Source: Acridotheres tristis
Taxonomy: Eukaryota > Chordata > Aves > Passeriformes > Sturnidae
DNA length: 64,000 nucleotides
Direction: 5' to 3'
Assembly (NCBI GenBank): GCA_037013685.1
Contig: CM072890.1
Coordinates: 11,547,043 to 11,611,042, forward strand
Program-made: the position numbers and the translations under genes
In this document: positions 60,287 to 64,000 of the stretch, piece after piece
Numbering within the stretch: the first letter of the stretch is position 1
How the letters are laid out: every line of letters begins with the position of its first letter
The notes under the pieces: generated by a model
Seen by the model: only the letters and a program-made list of their open reading frames with translations
What the model was told of the DNA's origin: nothing
The model's database searches: none

Positions 60287-63200
60287 CTGTAAGACATGGA
60301 AACAAAATACACATCCTATGTGATGAAAAAGGTAATTAATGTTCACAGAGTAAGCTTTGGTCTGCTCAATGACAAACTGAGGGAGAAAAATAGGTCATCA
60401 ATACTTAGAAATTATGTTAGAAGGCTTTTTTCTTTAAAAAAGAGAAGACTTAAAATATCTGTCTAAAGAAAACAAATATTTGACAAGGATAAACCATGAA
60501 AGGGCTAACTTAGCACTAAATTAACATTTCCCTAAATCTTCATAACAGGCATTTGCTCACATCAGCAATATTTACAAGCCATGTGTTAAGCTTATCTCTC
60601 ATTGATTTCTACTATGAGTCTGATGCCTAGTTTTTGTTTGGGTTCTGAAAACCTTGGTTTTTAATGCACTTAGGCATATAATTTCTAATATTTTGAGCAA
60701 GCAGAACCCACACAATTATTCATTTTGGTTATCTGTCGAACATGGAAAAGCCAAGTAAGTTCTTAGCATTTTTTCCTCTAAAAGTTTCTCTCTGCACATT
60801 GGCTCTAAAGCTTCAAGCAGCATTACCATTTCTCAATATATTTGTGATTTTTTTAAGTGCTGCCTCATGTCTTGTGCTGCAATGTACTGCCATGTCTTAA
60901 ATAAGCTGTTTTCTACATGGTTTTCTTTACTTAATTTTATATAGCAGAAAGAGACATTCAAAGGTCACAACACAGATCTTCAGAGGTAAGTCAGAAAAAA
61001 TGTTCTTAAATGCTTTGATGATGTCAGTATTTAATGAAGAAAAAAAAAAAAGAAACACATCTGTGGTAAAAAGCAAAGTATTTCTTTAAGATAAGAAATA
61101 GTTACCTTAAAGGTAGAGGTAGCTGGTATAACACTCTCATTCTTGGTGGTTATAGGTGCTACATTCATCAAACCTTCAGGGGTATCAAGACTAATCACCT
61201 CAAAATACCCATTACAATTACAAGAAATTAGCTCTGAAGCTCCAGGTTATAGTTTTGTATTTTTTATTAATTTTAAAGTATTTTGTACATTTTGCACTTC
61301 TTTCGTAAACTATACGACTGATGCTTATTCTGGAAGGTCAATTTAAATACTGGTAAACTATTTCAAAATAACAATTTATCAATTAGGAGCAGAGAGACAT
61401 CCCCAGACATGTTAGAATAGTCCATGCATTGTCCTGACATCCAGGTTTATTAAAATGGTGATCAACATCCCAACTGCTTTCATGAGCCCACATTTCAGTT
61501 ACCATTATTTTGTAGCCACTGAGAAGCTTACAAAGCAGACATGAAAGGTGAAAATTTCCTGCTCCTGTCAAAGAATAAACAGAATTCTGTTTTCTGACCT
61601 CTACATGAAGTTGTCTGGATCAGCCCAGTCTGCTCAGGTTACCACTGATCCCATGGAACCTTTCCACCCCCTCCCCTCCCCACCTCCTGGGCCAGATGGC
61701 ATCAGATCCTGGGGAGGGGTCTCTTTTCAAAGCTGCTACTTGTGCCCAGGCCAAGAGCATCCATCCCTGTGGAATCAGGGAACTCCATTTCACCCACCAA
61801 GCCTAACCATGGATACTGAGAAAGTGGTGTGATCCTACAGAATTTCCTTTCTGAGGAGTAACATGAGTGATATGAGGTAGAAGAGCACTGCCTGCACACC
61901 AATCCCTAGACTTTGCTGTTCTATCTGCTCCTGAAACAGTAAAGCTGACTTGCAAATAACTTCCTCTTCTAGGAAGAGAGAGACAATATCCTATATTTTA
62001 ATGGAATCTTTTGGTCACGTTATTCTACAGGGGCAATCACATAAAGATGGTATAAACCTAAATCTAAGGTAGTCAGTGACCTCTATAAACCCACAGAGAA
62101 GAAATTACCATCTTTTGTCACTTTTTCAGGAGGCTGCTGGATGCTATTTGTGTAAGTGAGAAATAAAAAACTTTCAGATAAATAAATAAATACTAATCAT
62201 TCCTGGAAACAAAGCTAAACAAAGAGAAAAAATATCCTATCCTTTGAAAAAACTTTTGCTGTCCACTGATGTTTTTGCCTTCTACTTTTGATAACAATGG
62301 GTTACAAAAACTGTGGAAAGAAAGGTGCCCAACCATCAGCAACACATCCTCATCACTGACAGCCCTGCAAGTCATAAGAATAGAATCCTCCTATTTGGTT
62401 TTAATTCTGGAAAGATTCCAGTGAGGGACAGCACCTCAATATCTGCCTGATGATACATGTGTTAATATGTTGGTTTCAGCTCTTCCTCTGAAAGGGTTTG
62501 CTTTCTAAAATGGTGCCCTCTTTGCCCAGGTTGATTTTCTTTTTGTTTTTAAAGTGTGTCAAAATATTCCCCTGGCTTAATGCAGTGTATCTCAGGAAAT
62601 ATTTTGCACAGACATTTGCTTATGTGGCTTTGTTGCCATAGATCTGTATCTATCATGTATTTTCGGGTTTGCAGTGTTCAGCACATTAATGTCCAATCAA
62701 AGCTGACGTCAGCACACAGATAGTTGTGATGTATGGCACACTGACATAAACACACAAATCATGTTGCCCCATCTGGGCTTGAAAATTTAACAGAGCTCCA
62801 GATCTTCCTCCAGCCCCATACAAATATACCTCCTGCTTCTGGCAGAAACTTGGCAGCTCTGGAGGTGAGCCAGGACATGGTTAGGAGGGAAGCCAGGAAT
62901 GGTGAGATTCAGGGAAAGAGTTTGTTGGCAGCTACAAGAGGTATTGTTTTAAATTATACTAAAAATGAAAAAAAAAACAACCCCAAAAACCAATCCAGTC
63001 TTGGAAAGTTTTCAGTCTTGCTAGATGTACTGCAGTTTTTCTAAATTAGTTAGTTCAGCCAAAATATAATTATTCTAACAACATGGTAGCAATCCTGTTG
63101 TGCAGGCTGGGCTGGGCATCCATTCTATATCTTACTTGGAGCTACTGTTTTAGACAGACATTTTCTTTTAAGTGCAAACTTGCAATATTTGGGTTCAACC

Positions 63201-64000
63201 AAAGTGTACTTTCAAAACATGTCAGGAAAATCCGTGTAGAGGGCTGGCTTTGGAAATGGGAACTGTGCACTTGTTCCAGCAGCTTTGGGGAAGGGCAATT
63301 ATGGAAAAAGATTGCTTTGTCTCACTAATTTATTTTCAGAAGGTACATACCATTGAGTAATTACTTGTGCACGATGAAAAATATTTATTTGCAACAAAAG
63401 TGGTTTAAAATGCATCGTGTTCTGTGTCTGAGTGTAAAGCATGGTACTCTTCCAACACCAATTCATGCATAGCTTGTATGCTCAAACTCACACACTGAAA
63501 TTAATAATTTCTGCTTCTACTGGACTGAGTTTTAATGTACCACCATTTTATCATTACTACTATTAATCAAATCAATCTTGGTTCATCTGGATTCTGAATT
63601 AGGAAAAAAATCTGTCTTTTCTACTCTGCTCTAGTTTCTAGTTCTCCTCTGAGTTCCTGTCAAAATTTTTCTAACACACAAAATTCATCCTCTCATTTTG
63701 TCAGTTTCTAAAAAAATTAAAAACCTCGCAAAATTTCTGAAATGAAAATATTTAAATTCTCAGTAAAGAAAAGTCAGAGAATGGAAATTTTTCTTAGGAC
63801 AGCCTCAACTTTTCTACATAGTACATATAAACAATCTCAAAATTTAAAAGGAAAATAAGACACTCATGTTAAAGATCTACAATGAGATACAATTACCACC
63901 TATATAAATATTTGAATTGCATGGGCTTTTTGCATATATTTGCATTTTTATTCTGATCAATACATTAGCATAATTTTAATATGGGCTTACATACTGCATT
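60287..64000 (-). other. ELP4: ELP4 intron upstream of exon 8 (partial)
   Basis: Intronic by position. The preceding ELP4 exon was looked for on the minus strand and not found. The tract holds a short A-run at 61039-61052, a GC-richer patch at 61600-61850 of unknown origin, and one 47-codon open stretch with a good donor at 61106-61246 (see findings). The rest is AT-rich and otherwise featureless to me. Confidence 0.8.

Noticed and set aside
1..64000. PAX6 coding exons, tRNA, rRNA or snRNA genes
   Set aside because: No paired-box or homeobox coding sequence and no recognisable structural RNA gene was seen on either strand.

Overview
The window is vertebrate nuclear DNA, almost certainly from a bird. 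The coding signal is split into short exons with consensus splice sites, the background is AT-rich and CpG-poor, and the only dispersed repeats I recognise are CR1-type LINE fragments with the avian 3' end (CACAGAATCACAGAAT ... GGTTGGAAGGGACC). No bacterial, viral or mobile-element gene is apparent.

Only two exons are supported, both on the minus strand: 60178-60286 and 57368-57474. Joined, they keep frame and encode a 72-residue stretch (counting the glycine codon split across the junction) that I recognise as the C-terminal part of Elongator complex protein 4 (ELP4). In human numbering they should be exons 8 and 9. The last exon (human exon 10) was not found, so the ELP4 intron downstream of exon 9 covers at least 57 kb here (1-57367). 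From 60287 to 64000 lies the intron upstream of exon 8.

This placement matters because in vertebrates ELP4 lies tail-to-tail with PAX6, and its last introns carry the PAX6 downstream regulatory region (SIMO, HS5/HS6 and related long-range enhancers, known from mammals). By conserved synteny PAX6 should lie beyond the left edge of the window, on the plus strand and transcribed towards it. Most of this sequence is therefore best read as regulatory DNA of PAX6 inside an ELP4 intron. I marked blocks that look like conserved non-coding enhancers from dense homeodomain, POU, OTX and NK2-type motifs and lack of repeats. Without an alignment these are inferences, and I cannot assign the published enhancer names.

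Layout by region: 1-6932 plain intron. 6933-7576, a 23-copy 28-bp minisatellite. 7577-26427 mostly AT-rich intron with a few enhancer-like stretches and one CR1 fragment. 26428-26461, three tandem 12-bp units each holding a GGGATTA (TAATCCC) site. 29690-30620 and 33690-34340, enhancer-like blocks. 32807-34561, two 89-bp arms forming a 93% inverted repeat. 42470-42936, a 158-bp triplication. 43095-43160, an 18-bp repeat, next to a small CpG cluster (43388-43530). 46679-47088, a CR1 fragment. 47315-47730, a minisatellite that reads as an array of splice-donor sequences on the ELP4 sense strand. 48007-48205, a 102-bp duplication. 53460-60100, the densest group of enhancer-like blocks, wrapped around the two ELP4 exons.
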